A stretch of 64,000 nt of DNA, from contig MU839106.1 of NCBI GenBank assembly GCA_030685235.1, positions 399,864 through 463,863 on the forward strand, given 5' to 3'. The DNA is from Copromyces sp. CBS 386.78 (taxonomy: Eukaryota > Ascomycota > Sordariomycetes > Sordariales > Sordariaceae). Within the stretch, counting starts at the first letter, position 1; each line of letters begins with the position of its first letter. Made by a program: the position numbers and the translations under genes. Below are positions 22,505 through 32,556 of the stretch, piece after piece. The notes beneath the pieces were generated by a model. That model saw only the letters and a program-made list of their open reading frames with translations. It ran no database searches and was not told the DNA's origin.

Positions 22505-22970
22505 GAGACTCCCTCGGCGGGCAGTGCCACTTTCATATGCCTAACAGCCCGTATATTGCCTAACAGCCCGTATAGGGTAACCAGGGTAGGGATCCCTACA
22601 CGGGCAGTGCTAACTTATACTAATCCCTAACCCTGTTAAATGATGGTTGTTTGGCGGCTGCAACGTCGAACTTGGCGATTTGCAGCCATCGTCAGATTAC
22701 GCGATTTCTTTACAACAACCATTAACCACCACACAACTCTACCAAAACAACTCGTATCAACTCGATTCCAACGTCAGTACGCTCGCCGCATTGCGCTGAA
22801 TTACCTGCTTACTTTCTTTTTTACTACAGCATATCCGCCATCGACATTACTCACAACATTTAACAGGGTTAGGGATTAGTATGGCATTGCCCGTGTAGGG
22901 ATCCCTATCCTGGTTACCCTATACGGGCTGTTAGGCATATGAAAGTGGCACTGCCCGCCGAGGGAGTCTC
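22505..22970. mobile_element. 466-bp MITE with long TIRs and 8-bp target duplication
   Basis: The arms are long inverted repeats. The left arm is 22505-22640 and the right arm 22859-22970; both begin GAGACTCCCTCGGCGGGCAG and run through CCTAACAGCCCGTATA to CTAACCCTGTTAAA. The left arm is longer because a 19-bp unit (TTGCCTAACAGCCCGTATA) is duplicated in tandem. An exact 8-bp direct repeat, CGGTGAAA, flanks the element (22497-22504 and 22971-22978). Termini starting GAG, arms over 100 bp and an 8-bp duplication suggest a Mutator-like or hAT-like non-autonomous element. The 218-bp core has no transposase. Confidence 0.93.
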
Positions 22971-22978
22971 CGGTGAAA

Positions 22979-24197
22979 AACCGCGATTATGTCGGATAGA
23001 GGTGCTGAGGAGTGAGGACTGAGGTGACGGCCACATTGAGAGCGGGCTGCTTGCCTGCTTCCGACCTTACTACTAGGTTGCGTCCTGCTCCTTCCCCCAG
23101 GCCCCAGTCAGGGTCTCGTTGACCGTTGCCCAGCTTCTGCCAGTTTCAGTGTCGAATGGGCAAGTGCCCACCCACAGAGGCCCGCCCTGCTAGTACTCAT
23201 ACCACAAGTGTTCGGTGACAAGAGGCAGGCACACTGGCGACCCAGGCGTTAGGTTAGGTTGTGCCAGGCGGGATGGCGGAAACGAGTGGGCTATCCAGAT
23301 GTGACGGAAGGCGGACAAGACACAAGCCAGAAAAAGAAATGCTCTGATGTTCTCGTCTCCCGGAGGCACTTCCGACGGAGCAACCACCCCGTTGTAGGCC
23401 TAGATTGTCGGTTGCAACTTTTTCCAGGACAACAGTAGGTAGTCTGCTACTGTGAGATAAAGTAAGACCAGGAGCATCAAGAGAACAAGCTTAACGAGGC
23501 TGCGAGGGTATAGAGTAAACGGGGTACACGGGGATGGGCGCTAATTTTCAACCTTGCCGTCGTCTTGAAGTCACCAGACCTTCGCTAAAGTTTCAATTGT
23601 CCGGCTCGAGCAGTGATCTTCACTCGCCACAATTGTTCCCAAAGAGTCTTCTTTCGGGGAACCTTCCTTTGCACCTTCCTTTGTTCCAATTCCCACACTA
23701 GCCCCATCTTCAACCTCCCTCGTCACTGCATATTCTGTGTCTAGGGGCCTCGGCAAACTCGCTGGGCACTACCACTCACTCCTACCGCATTCCTACAAAA
23801 AGTAAAGACAGGATTCCCAAGGGAAAGGAAAGACCAACAGGGGACCCATCTCAAACAAGGCTCTCACAGAGAAACAAGCAGGCTGTGAGCTCAGACGTTC
23901 TCATATACCGGCCTTCCCGCCCCTTCCCGTCCCATTCTTATAAGCTCGAAAAAGCACAGACAGTCACGGCAGCCACACCCGGACCCGTGTTTCTGGACCA
24001 GCACAGATCAACCTAGGCCCGAGCCGTAATTTCCACCGAGAAACAACTGAACAACGTCCTCCCATGGTGGCTCGAATAGCATCTACTACCTACCCTATCA
24101 ACATCTCCGTTTCATCAGCGCAGCTACTACTTGCTCCTACCTCCACTCTTCCATTCCTTGAATCCCAGTGGATCATCAGGGTCAAACCACAGCAGCT
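22979..24197. other. upstream region of the ankyrin gene
   Basis: No credible gene. The stretch holds the promoter and probable 5' leader of the ankyrin gene; CCTTCCCGCCCCTTCCC-type pyrimidine tracts lie at 23910-23935. An ATG at 24064 opens a long frame, but that frame reads nonsense until 24425 and is not the chosen start. Confidence 0.5.
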
Positions 24198-25764
24198 ATG
24201 TTCGGTATGGCTAGGTCGAGGTATGCATCAGCAACCTACACCAATAACGGGGATGGAACGCAAATCATGCATGATGGTTATGGTTGTCAGAACATCACCG
24301 AATCTGGTATCATCAACAACTTCCAATACATCAACAACGGACCTATCTTCGGTAGGTCGCCTCCGCCTTTCCAACCTGTCTTTGGTGCGCTTCTCGACTA
24401 ATTTCCAACACTTCCGCTTGACAGTGAACCTGCCTCCGAACTTTCCTTTTGCCGACCAGGGCGTTGGTCCGAACTTCGACACGAGTCTGATTACCGAACC
24501 ACGCCAGCACCGCACTACGGGACAAATGAGAGGCGTAAGGCGGGCCAGTAGCATTAAAACGCCCCGATTACTTCGCCGCTTCCGACCTTACATCGATCGT
24601 TCTCCCACACGCCTCAGCCCCAATCATGCCGACGAGCACGCACACGCGACCTTGTCAGGCCCCCGATCACAGCCCCAACGACGCCCGTACTACGAGCCTC
24701 TCATACAAACCGCCGCCTTTCTGATATACTGGCTTCCCGGCCCCAGCTGGCAAGATCCACAAGGCCGAAACTCCGTCCATGATGCCGTCCAAAGGCAGTA
24801 CCACTTTGCCCTCCCGTTCTTGCTCGAGTTTCTCGAGGACCCGCTCCTTGCCCTGATCTTAGGCTCCATCGACTTACCCGCCCTGCTAAACACGCGCGAT
24901 TTGATCGAACAACGAACACCCGCTCACTACGCCGCCCTCCTAGGCGATCGGCACTCTCTTAAACTACTAGTGGACAAGGGGGCCGATGTGGAAGTGGCTG
25001 ACAAGCACGGGAACACGGTCCTGCACATTGCTGCGCAAAAGGGGTGGGCGGACGTGGTCAAGCTTCTGCTGGAGAACGGGGCAAAGCTCGATGAACGAGA
25101 CAGAGAGGGCTACACCCCCTTGCACCTCGCTGCCGCGCACGGGCGTCAGGAGGCCGTGGAGCTTCTGCTGGACGCAGGAGCGAAGAGGGACGTCAAGGAG
25201 GGCTTCCTCGAAAAGACGGCTCTGCATTCTGCTGTTGAGAAAAAGCACTTGAGCACCGTCAGGGCACTCGTACGCGGCTTGGGGTATGAGGCAGCTGCAT
25301 GGGATAGGGATAGGGATAGGGCTTTGGTGGACGATAAGGACTGTCAGAAACGTACGGCTCTCCATCTTGCTTGCCGGATTCAAGGCGGGCCGGCTGACCT
25401 CAGGATGGCGAGCGACATGGTGCACATCTTGATCGAAGCTGGTGCGAAGTTGGATGTCAAGGATGCGGAGGGTAGGACGGCTTTGATGTACGCTGCGCAG
25501 CGGGCAAATTTGGCGGCGGTGAAGTGCTTGGTGAGGAAGGGCGCTGATGTTGGCGTGAAAGATGGCCGTCATGAAGGGCCAGGGGGTAGAGACCGTACGG
25601 CAAGGGACTATGCGACAGATTTCGAACCGCGGGGCAGGGACTGGGAGGAGGTGGTAAGGTTTCTGTCCCGTGGTTCTGGTGGTTCCCATGGTCTTGGTGG
25701 CGGTTGGATGGATAGCGAAGGTCTCTTGGGTGGTCTTTGCACCGCTGCGCAAACGGATGGATGA
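24198..25764 (+). CDS. ankyrin-repeat protein with N-terminal amyloid-like signalling motif
   Basis: Exon 1 is 24198-24351 and exon 2 is 24425-25764; the 73-nt intron runs GTAGGT...GACAG. The protein has 497 residues. Residues 16-51 (NNGDGTQIMHDGYGCQN, then ITESGIINNFQYINNGPIF) are a Gly/Asn/Gln pseudo-repeat matching the C-terminal motifs of the two genes downstream. Residues 52-140 are basic and probably disordered. About 140-214 form a helical linker, and about 215-495 form six or so ankyrin repeats (TPAHYAALLG, TVLHIAAQKGWADVVKLLLE, TPLHLAAAHG, TALHLACRIQG, TALMYAAQRAN). There is no NB-ARC or NACHT domain. In known fungal pairs a receptor carries such a motif at its N-terminus and templates the same fold in a partner. 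I infer a receptor or sensor role. The frame from the ATG at 24064 would miss the motif, so a long-ORF annotation would get this gene wrong. Confidence 0.83.
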
Positions 25765-25876
25765 GATCATCATCATATCGTTGCAGGCTGGAGTGAGTTC
25801 TTTGGTTCCCTTTTCTTTTGTTTGTTGGTTTTTCCGCGCTGGTCTTTATGTCGTTCTTCACGTTTACATTTCCTTT

Positions 25877-26321
25877 GAGCTTAACTTCCCGCACCGTCCC
25901 TTTTGATTTGATGTACCCTTTTTAACTTAATATACCGCTATGACAGCTGATATAGTTTTCAATCGTCTTTATATAAAAATTTTGGTATTTTTAATATTTT
26001 AAGCATGGCGGTACGCCAAGTCAACCGCGACAGCAACCGCGACAGCAATCGACTTAGTATACCGCAGTCGCTATTACAGTCGCTATCGCAATCGCTATCG
26101 CGGTCGCTATCGCTAGCGATGGCAGTATAGGATGTTATGCTGAAATATAGCCTTGACTGTGTGAGAAAATATTACATGCGAAATTACGGATTGATTTTAT
26201 TATATAAAACGGGGTACTTTACATATTAGCTGTTATTCAGCTGTCGGGTGGAGTAAGTGCGGTATATCAAGTCAAAAAAAGGTACGCGAGGACATTAGGG
26301 ACGGTGCGGGAAGTTAAGCTC
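25877..26321. mobile_element. 445-bp MITE, 62-bp TIRs, 8-bp target duplication
   Basis: The terminal inverted repeats, 25877-25938 and 26258-26321, start GAGCTTAACTTCCCGCACCG and end in ATATACCGC. They differ only by a few substitutions and small indels. The flanks are an exact 8-bp direct repeat, TTTCCTTT (25869-25876 and 26322-26329). The AT-rich core contains a run of short GCGACAGC / GCTATCGC units (about 26025-26125) in inverted orientation that could fold into hairpins. It has no ORF. It begins 113 bp after the ankyrin stop codon, so it may lie in that gene's 3' UTR. Confidence 0.93.
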
Positions 26322-26329
26322 TTTCCTTT

Positions 26330-27170
26330 TACCCTTACCTCCCTCTGAATCACTCAAGAGAGATTTACGTTTACTGTCAGAAGGCTTCTTGCATTGCATT
26401 TACAGAAATCAACACACTCTATTAACCATGGCTCGGATTGAGCTCCCAAGTGACTTGCAGCCTCCCTCGTTCTGCGTTCTATCCACTCCATGTTTGACAC
26501 CTTTCTTGCGAAACTGCTTTAATCCCATGTTCATGATGCCAAGCTGATGAGTGATGCCCTGAGATGCCCAGCTGGATATCCCGTCCTCTCCGCGAGTAAA
26601 GGCCAGATCTCCCGCATTGTCATACGCTTAAAGTTTGCTCACGGGTTCCACGACTGTCGTCTTCACCTCCGTGGCCAGGATCGCCGCCGCACGCCTAGAT
26701 CCCACCCAACCGCAAGATCTCCGGCACGGGCGCCGTGTGTAAGCTTGGTTCTTCCCATGGTCCCACAAGCACTTAACCTCACATTTTATGCAAGGAATGT
26801 GTATATCCGATCCGGGGACTCTACCCATTTATCACTCCCCATTGGCCTACAAGCATCATCGGTTCATGCATGGGCGGCAGCGTCTCCGAAACACGTGGAT
26901 CCTACCCGCCCGGTGATCCCAGAAAATGTGATGGAGGCTGGAAAAGGCGACAACGAAAAAAAGGGTTGATTGGAGTTGTCTAACGGAAAGAGGAGAAACG
27001 GAAACCAGGGCGGCCTAAATACCCTGGAAGGGAGTGCCGGTGAATGGGCAAGGCCCAGTGAAGGGCAGCCAGCCCAGGGCACGGACTTCCAACAAAATGG
27101 GTAACCAATGGACTTAAACCGATGCCCCATCCTAGTCTGGGATGGTGGTCCAGTGGACAAAGGGCAGTTG
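26330..27170. other. intergenic, convergent 3' flanks
   Basis: Between the MITE and the stop of the leftward SesA gene. Several ORFs are shadows or chance. No repeat or RNA gene was seen. Confidence 0.45.
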
Positions 27171-27950
27171 TCATCGGGCGGTCGTAGTGACGTGAAAAGG
27201 ACCAGAAACTGGCCCGGAAAAGAAGACACCATGACCAGTGTAATTGTTCTGGACGCCGGTACCAGCATGTATACACTGCATTCCACTCCCACGGTTTTCC
27301 TGACTGTAATAATGCACCGAGCTCGGCGGGGGCGATGGAGTGGTCCATGTCGGGATCTCTGGTGATGATGATGTTGAGGACGACTCCCGAGAGGGAGGTC
27401 GATCATCCCAGCTGTACCAAGTGCTTTGCCTCCGAGACACGGGCCGTGAGAACAAGTCCATGGCCAGAGCGGCATGTGCTGCCGCTCTAATCTGCTTTTG
27501 AATATCCTGATCAAAGCTTTCTAACGTACGGCTGTCGGCCATGAGTTGGATATCTTCCAGTATTCCCTTCATGAGCGGTTCCACCTTTCGGCTTTTGCCC
27601 ATATGGAAAGTCATCATGGCAGCCGTGGTGAACCGCTTCCGCGCTGATGGCCTGGAGGCGTCTGACGGTATGAGTGTTCGGAATATCTTTTCCAATGCAG
27701 CGGCCCTCTGTTCACATGACATCAGAACTCCCGTCATTGCCGTGCAAGACCCCTTTACATCATCCTCGCTGAGCTTCAAGCCACTTCGAACCTGCTTGAG
27801 CGTCTTCGCTACTAGTGGCAGCCGAACACGGGCTTCCCTCATCGCTTCAGGCAGCCCGTAGACATCATTGCAGGCGTTGGCAATCTTTACGGCTGCGTCG
27901 ATAATGGATATGATGCTCGAGACGAGACTGATGATGTCCACGCCAGACAT
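27171..27950 (-). CDS. SesA-domain protein with C-terminal amyloid-like motif
   Basis: A single exon of 259 residues from the ATG at 27950. The frame is open up to 28265, but the conserved domain begins right at this Met. Residues 1-160 match the SesA domain (N-terminal domain of many fungal STAND proteins, also free-standing): GVDIISLVSSIISIIDAA, then YGLPEAMREARVRLPLV. A Ser/Pro-rich linker (170-212) follows. Residues 219-254 carry the pseudo-repeat NRGSGMQCIHAGTGVQN, YTGHGVFFSG, very like those in the ankyrin protein and in the gene at 30847. In known fungal systems such a protein is the cell-death or regulatory effector, driven into an amyloid state by its receptor. Here this is inferred from architecture and neighbourhood. 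Confidence 0.86.
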   Translation of the reverse strand: MSGVDIISLVSSIISIIDAAVKIANACNDVYGLPEAMREARVRLPLVAKTLKQVRSGLKLSEDDVKGSCTAMTGVLMSCEQRAAALEKIFRTLIPSDASRPSARKRFTTAAMMTFHMGKSRKVEPLMKGILEDIQLMADSRTLESFDQDIQKQIRAAAHAALAMDLFSRPVSRRQSTWYSWDDRPPSRESSSTSSSPEIPTWTTPSPPPSSVHYYSQENRGSGMQCIHAGTGVQNNYTGHGVFFSGPVSGPFHVTTTAR

Positions 27951-30846
27951 TTTCGTACAGGTGTCGTTAAGAAATTCGAGAGCGTTGAGCAGATAAGGAG
28001 TGTTGATGAGTGGCGTTGACAGGGGCAGTTGGCAGATAACAGTACCAAACTGCTGCCTAGAGTGATTCCGGTTATGGTTGGAAATTGGAGATATGAAGCT
28101 GAAGTTGAGGAAGGGTGGCGGTCGGCAATGAAAACGTGTCGTTGGGAGAAGGTTTCGGGCGGGAGGAAGAAGAAAGAACAGGTGTGGGTGAGTGGTGAGG
28201 TGGCAGTCTTTCCTAGGCTGTGTGTCCTGAAGTGGTACAAAAGCAGTTGCATTCAAATTGAGCACGCTAGCCGAATGTAGATCTCCCGCACTTCCACCTT
28301 ACTTGAGCTAGCCGGGGTGCGCAGCGGCCCAGAGGTCTACGTGTCAGATGTGACCGTGCAGAATTGATTGATTGAAGAGTATATGTAACTAACTCGCCCC
28401 TCGCCTTTTCGTTGGCTCTCCGGAGAAAGGATGCAGTGGTTACAGGCCGTAAGGCCTTCTCACTGCCGTCTTTTAACATGACTGTCTCGATGAGCCTCCA
28501 TCCCAGGGCTGTGACGAGTCGAAGCTCTCCAATTGTTCGTCTTTAAAAGGCATCCTTGCCTGCTGGGGAAGCAACTTGTATCGTCGTGAGTTATCGTGAG
28601 AGAAAATGCAGCAGCCCATCACCTGTAGCAGCCCGATCCCCCCTCAAAAATGAACGAGACAAGACATCGGAACCATGCAAAACGCTTGAAAGCTCACTCG
28701 TCAGGACTAGAAACAATTTTTTTGGACCCGACGGCTTGTTCCACGGTGTTATGAGTGCCCAAATTAATGTCGCACGAAGCAAGCAAGCCCGAAAGGGCAT
28801 GACGTGAGGAAATCTCGAGCACAGCCCCATCCAATTCCAATCAACACCCGCCAGAGCCTGCAACGACGGGCTGTAGAGGCAAGATTTCTGCTTGGGTAAG
28901 GTAGGGATGCTTGTAGTTTCTGCATGTCATGACAGCATGCATGGGTGGTTGTACTTCGCCGGTCGAAATTTACATGAACTTGTCCAATTATGGGCTTCAT
29001 GTAATATGCAGACATTAGAAAGACCACTGTCTCGTGGGGAGCCGTGATAGGCCTATCTGTGACCCCTTTAGAACATCAAGTGAGCTTGAAAATTTGCTGA
29101 AGATGTTTTGGCCGCTGTGCATACCTCACTAAGCCGGATTTTCTGTGGGACTAGCATTATGGACAAAACTGGCATATATTGCGCGGTGATATCTGCTCGA
29201 AAAGCGCGAGTTTTTGCTGTGCGCCGTGATTCAGTCCTCCATGCTAATCACAGCCTGTTTGGACGGCTTATAGAGCTACCTTACCTAGACCATTCCGCTG
29301 TCTGGGCTAAGCCAGTCTACCCAATTGAACTGAAACCATAGTATTCTATTCACATTGAGGGTTGCCAATGGCAGTGAGTGGATGATGCGTTCCCAAAGAG
29401 GAAACGCGGCCTTGCTCTATAAGTAGATTATTTCGACGTGGCAGTCGCTCGGCATGTCAGGTTTATCAGATGTCCGGACAGCAGCACTAACAATATACCC
29501 CGCTCTATTAGTAGGCCAGTTGTTAGTGGTAACCAGGGCACTTCTCACCTCGAGCGCAATAACTGGTTGGAGACTGGATAGACTGGGATGTCGTCATAAC
29601 CCCTCTAATTGCAACTGCCTGCCGTGAACAACTCCGCAATGAACCAATCAAAGCATCGGTTGATATCCTCACAGCAGTTTTAACCCTAAACACTTCCTTT
29701 CTTGGGTAGCTGATCCCGAGCCCTTCTGTACTTCTTTACTTCGCAAGCCAAATTCAACACCAGTTTTCCGCCCAGTTCGGTTTTCCTCTGTGTCACCGGG
29801 ATTTTGGATATGCGACACGCAACCTCAACTGGTGGTCGGAGAGAGAGAGGTTGTGGACTGCGCGCAGTCTAGCAACTTGGATGTATAGCCGGATTGATTA
29901 TACCGGAAATCGATTTCTAGGTATGGATTGGACCAGAGAAGAGGGGATGCGGATACTTGGTGAGCGAGATACAGACCCTCATCTCCACGAGTAGTGTTGG
30001 CTAGCGCCTGCCACCTACATTTTCGACTTCCGACATGGAGCAGCCAGGTCCAGCCACATCAGAACTGACAACCAGTCGCAACCGGTATAATGTTCCTTCC
30101 CACTGCAAGTCAACCCCCATTTCTTTCCATGTGTGTCACCCAGTTTCAATGGCCATGATGCCCAACTAACAATCCGAGCAATGATGTTGTAGCCTCCTCA
30201 GCTCGAACCAGTGAGGGAAGTGCACATATTTGACCTTGGTGTCTGCCCTGCCTATGAAGACGAGGCTTTGACGCACCCCGCCACCCGGCGTTGCATTATG
30301 TGTTTCCTGCCCTCCGTGATTTCTTGCTTCACGGCTTCAACCGTCAACTTGGGATGAAACAATGCTGACTTGCATCTATAGACAATGAATGGAGGCTCTA
30401 CAGCCGTCCGTTTTGCGAATGGCTTCCAACGACTGGAGCCCAACCACGGAAGACCGGATCCGACCTACTAGTGCATGTGAGTTATTGGCCAGTAGGTCTG
30501 GGACAAGTGAAGTTCATCGCTGTGTTCAAGATGGTGTTGAGAGCCTGTGCTTCATTCCATAAATAGTTATTTTATAGGTCAGCCCACGTATCGTATCTGG
30601 GCTCGGGCAACATCAACATCTTGACTTATTACTACCTCTACACTTCTGGCCACCTCACTGCAGCCACAGGACGCTTTTATCGCCTTTTATCATCCTTCTC
30701 CAGTCGACTATCAGCAATCTCACATTTGCCAGGCTTTTCTTCTCATTCGAACCACTCCCGCTTGGATGCTTACGAGCTTTCGACTTGGCTAGGTCTCTAT
30801 CAGGAGGGCTGGCTATCCCAAGCATCAAGCAACATAGGTTCAGAAC
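27951..30846. other. long intergenic stretch, no gene recognised
   Basis: About 2.9 kb between the divergent SesA gene and the 30847 gene. It should hold both promoters. ORFs are short and without motifs, and no inverted repeats or RNA genes were found. The first 300 bp (to 28265) stay open on the minus strand but read as a CT/CA-rich leader, not protein. Confidence 0.45.
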
Positions 30847-31743
30847 ATGCCCAAGGGCAAAATCCGAAAGTTGATCAAGGATCGACTCCGTCACAAATCA
30901 CCAGACAACAGAGGCCTGGAAGTTCCGGTCGAGCGATCATCACAACACAGTTCATTGGACATAACCGGAACTCGTCCTTCAGCCGATCGATCCCGTCAAC
31001 ATTCAACAGAGATGAGTAGATCCACTGCTACAGCCACAGTCACAGCCACGGACAGAGACTGCCTTCAAGCTCTGAATGGTTGGACCTCAAGGTTCAATGA
31101 ACTTAGCCGGCATGTTGAGCAGGGTTCCCCTACAGCCATGGCCCTCGATTCCGCCCGAGCAGTCGTCCGAGAGTTGAGCTACTCGGACCTTCTCGATGAG
31201 GGCAATAATGAGGTCTTTGAGGCGGTCGTGAACACCAGGCGGGACTTCGACGAGAAGTATGAAGAGACAATTGAAAACATCGGGCGTGGAAACTCCAGAG
31301 AAGAAAGGCCAGAGGCAGCAAACAAGGTCATCATCAACACGCAGGACATTGTGAACATGGTTTTGGGACTTGTACGGCAATTGCCGCCCCGCCTTCAACC
31401 GGAGCAGAACAAGGTCAAAGATCTCAAGGAGAAGGCAAAGAAACTCGACAAAGCGGTCAGCGATTCCTACGCAGCGGGACATCTCTACAACATGAGAAAC
31501 AGCGGGTCGGGACAGCAAAATTTCCTCTCGGGTTCTGGGACGCAGAATAACAGTACTGGCCATGGCTCGATCTTCAGTGGTCAACAGTCCAGAGGAACCT
31601 ACAACATTGGACCTTCGGGACTCCCATCACCACCAGCGGCGTCACCTGAAGAGTCGAGGGAGTCGAGGGAGTCGAGGGAGTCGAGGGAGTCGAGGGAGTC
31701 GAGGGAGTCGAGGAAGTCGAGGAAGTCAAGCAACTCAGGTTGA
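30847..31743 (+). CDS. helical protein with C-terminal amyloid-like motif and Ser-Arg-Glu tail
   Basis: A single exon of 298 residues. A very basic start (MPKGKIRKLIKDRLRHK) precedes a disordered Ser/Thr stretch to about 68. Residues about 70-210 are a charged, mainly helical domain (LQALNGWTSRFNELSRHV, VFEAVVNTRRDFDEKYEETI) that I do not recognise. Residues 218-256 hold the shared pseudo-repeat (NSGSGQQNFLSGSGTQN, STGHGSIFSG), nearly the same as in the SesA gene. The protein ends in a tail of Ser-Arg-Glu triplets encoded by 9-bp tandem repeats. A domain of unknown fold with the motif at its C-terminus fits a second effector, the helical part acting as the executor domain. This is inference; the motif match is direct. 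Confidence 0.77.
   Translation: MPKGKIRKLIKDRLRHKSPDNRGLEVPVERSSQHSSLDITGTRPSADRSRQHSTEMSRSTATATVTATDRDCLQALNGWTSRFNELSRHVEQGSPTAMALDSARAVVRELSYSDLLDEGNNEVFEAVVNTRRDFDEKYEETIENIGRGNSREERPEAANKVIINTQDIVNMVLGLVRQLPPRLQPEQNKVKDLKEKAKKLDKAVSDSYAAGHLYNMRNSGSGQQNFLSGSGTQNNSTGHGSIFSGQQSRGTYNIGPSGLPSPPAASPEESRESRESRESRESRESRESRKSRKSSNSG
31653..31730 (+). repeat. 9-bp tandem repeat (GAGTCGAGG)n inside a coding region
   Basis: Seven near-perfect copies of GAGTCGAGG followed by two variant GAAGTCGAG-type units. They encode Glu-Ser-Arg triplets at residues 269-292 of the protein starting at 30847. In-frame 9-bp units like this expand and contract easily, so copy number probably varies between strains. 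Confidence 0.9.
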
Positions 31744-32556
31744 CGACAACCAGTTGCGCACTCTACCACGGGTGAGGCGTAGACATGGACCACCGTGGAG
31801 GCACTGAGTTGCACATCGATCTCAACAACTACATAACTCACCCATGTTTCTTGCCTTTCTGTTGTTTCTCATGATCACTTGCAGCACGCGCGAATCATGA
31901 TAGCCCTCAGCTTCCGTTCTACGTTTCTCATTCTTGTGGTAGTCTAGGTAGATAACTTATTGACATATGGCTCTTTATTCGACTGTTCCTCTGCTACGAT
32001 GTGTCCACCTGGTCAACCATTTCCCCAGCCTATCCAGATATAAATACGCGCTATCATGCGGTGTCTTCCATTCTCCCTTCGACCCAACCAGACGTGTTCT
32101 GAAAGAGATATATAAGGTAGTCTTAGAGGCAGCAGAATGAAGCAATTTCTATGTCTGTTTCTGTCGCAAATCCCACAAGAGGGATGCTCGTCCAGATACC
32201 GCTTCTTCAACAGCGGTTAGCGTGGAGGAGGATCAACGAGCACTAACAGGAGTACATGTAGGACTGGAGGGCTGATCGCGATAATGGTCTATTCACTTGA
32301 AGTGTACTATTCAAACCTGGATGGCCGAATAGGATAGCAGTATTCTTCGTTGAATATGACTGCATTCCGGCCTAAGTTCCCAGAAGTCCTATGTGATGAA
32401 GGAGTGTCTTGCTGCCTACTGGCGTCTTGTGCTATGGCGCTTTCGATGCCAATAGGACCATGGTGCCTGAGGTCGCGCTGTGTCTTTTGCCTAGAGGTAC
32501 TATAAGTTGGTAGTTCAAATCTCTGTACTGGAATTACAGACAGACCCGTACCAATG
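31744..32556. other. intergenic, nothing recognised
   Basis: Holds the 3' flank of the amyloid-motif gene, then ordinary sequence up to the nested repeats. No gene or repeat was seen. Confidence 0.45.

Noticed and set aside
22618..22880. TTAGGG-like strings as interstitial telomere repeat
   Set aside because: Only single imperfect occurrences (CCCTAACCCTG) in the MITE arms, not a tandem array.
24064..24424. ATG at 24064 as start of the ankyrin protein
   Set aside because: The frame is open but reads unprotein-like sequence. The overlapping frame encodes a motif shared with two neighbours and splices cleanly into the ankyrin frame.
27951..28265. N-terminal extension of the SesA protein
   Set aside because: No ATG in this part of the frame; the sequence is leader-like, and SesA domains begin at the Met chosen.
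31653..31730. CRISPR-like array
   Set aside because: Contiguous 9-bp coding repeats with no spacers, in a eukaryote.
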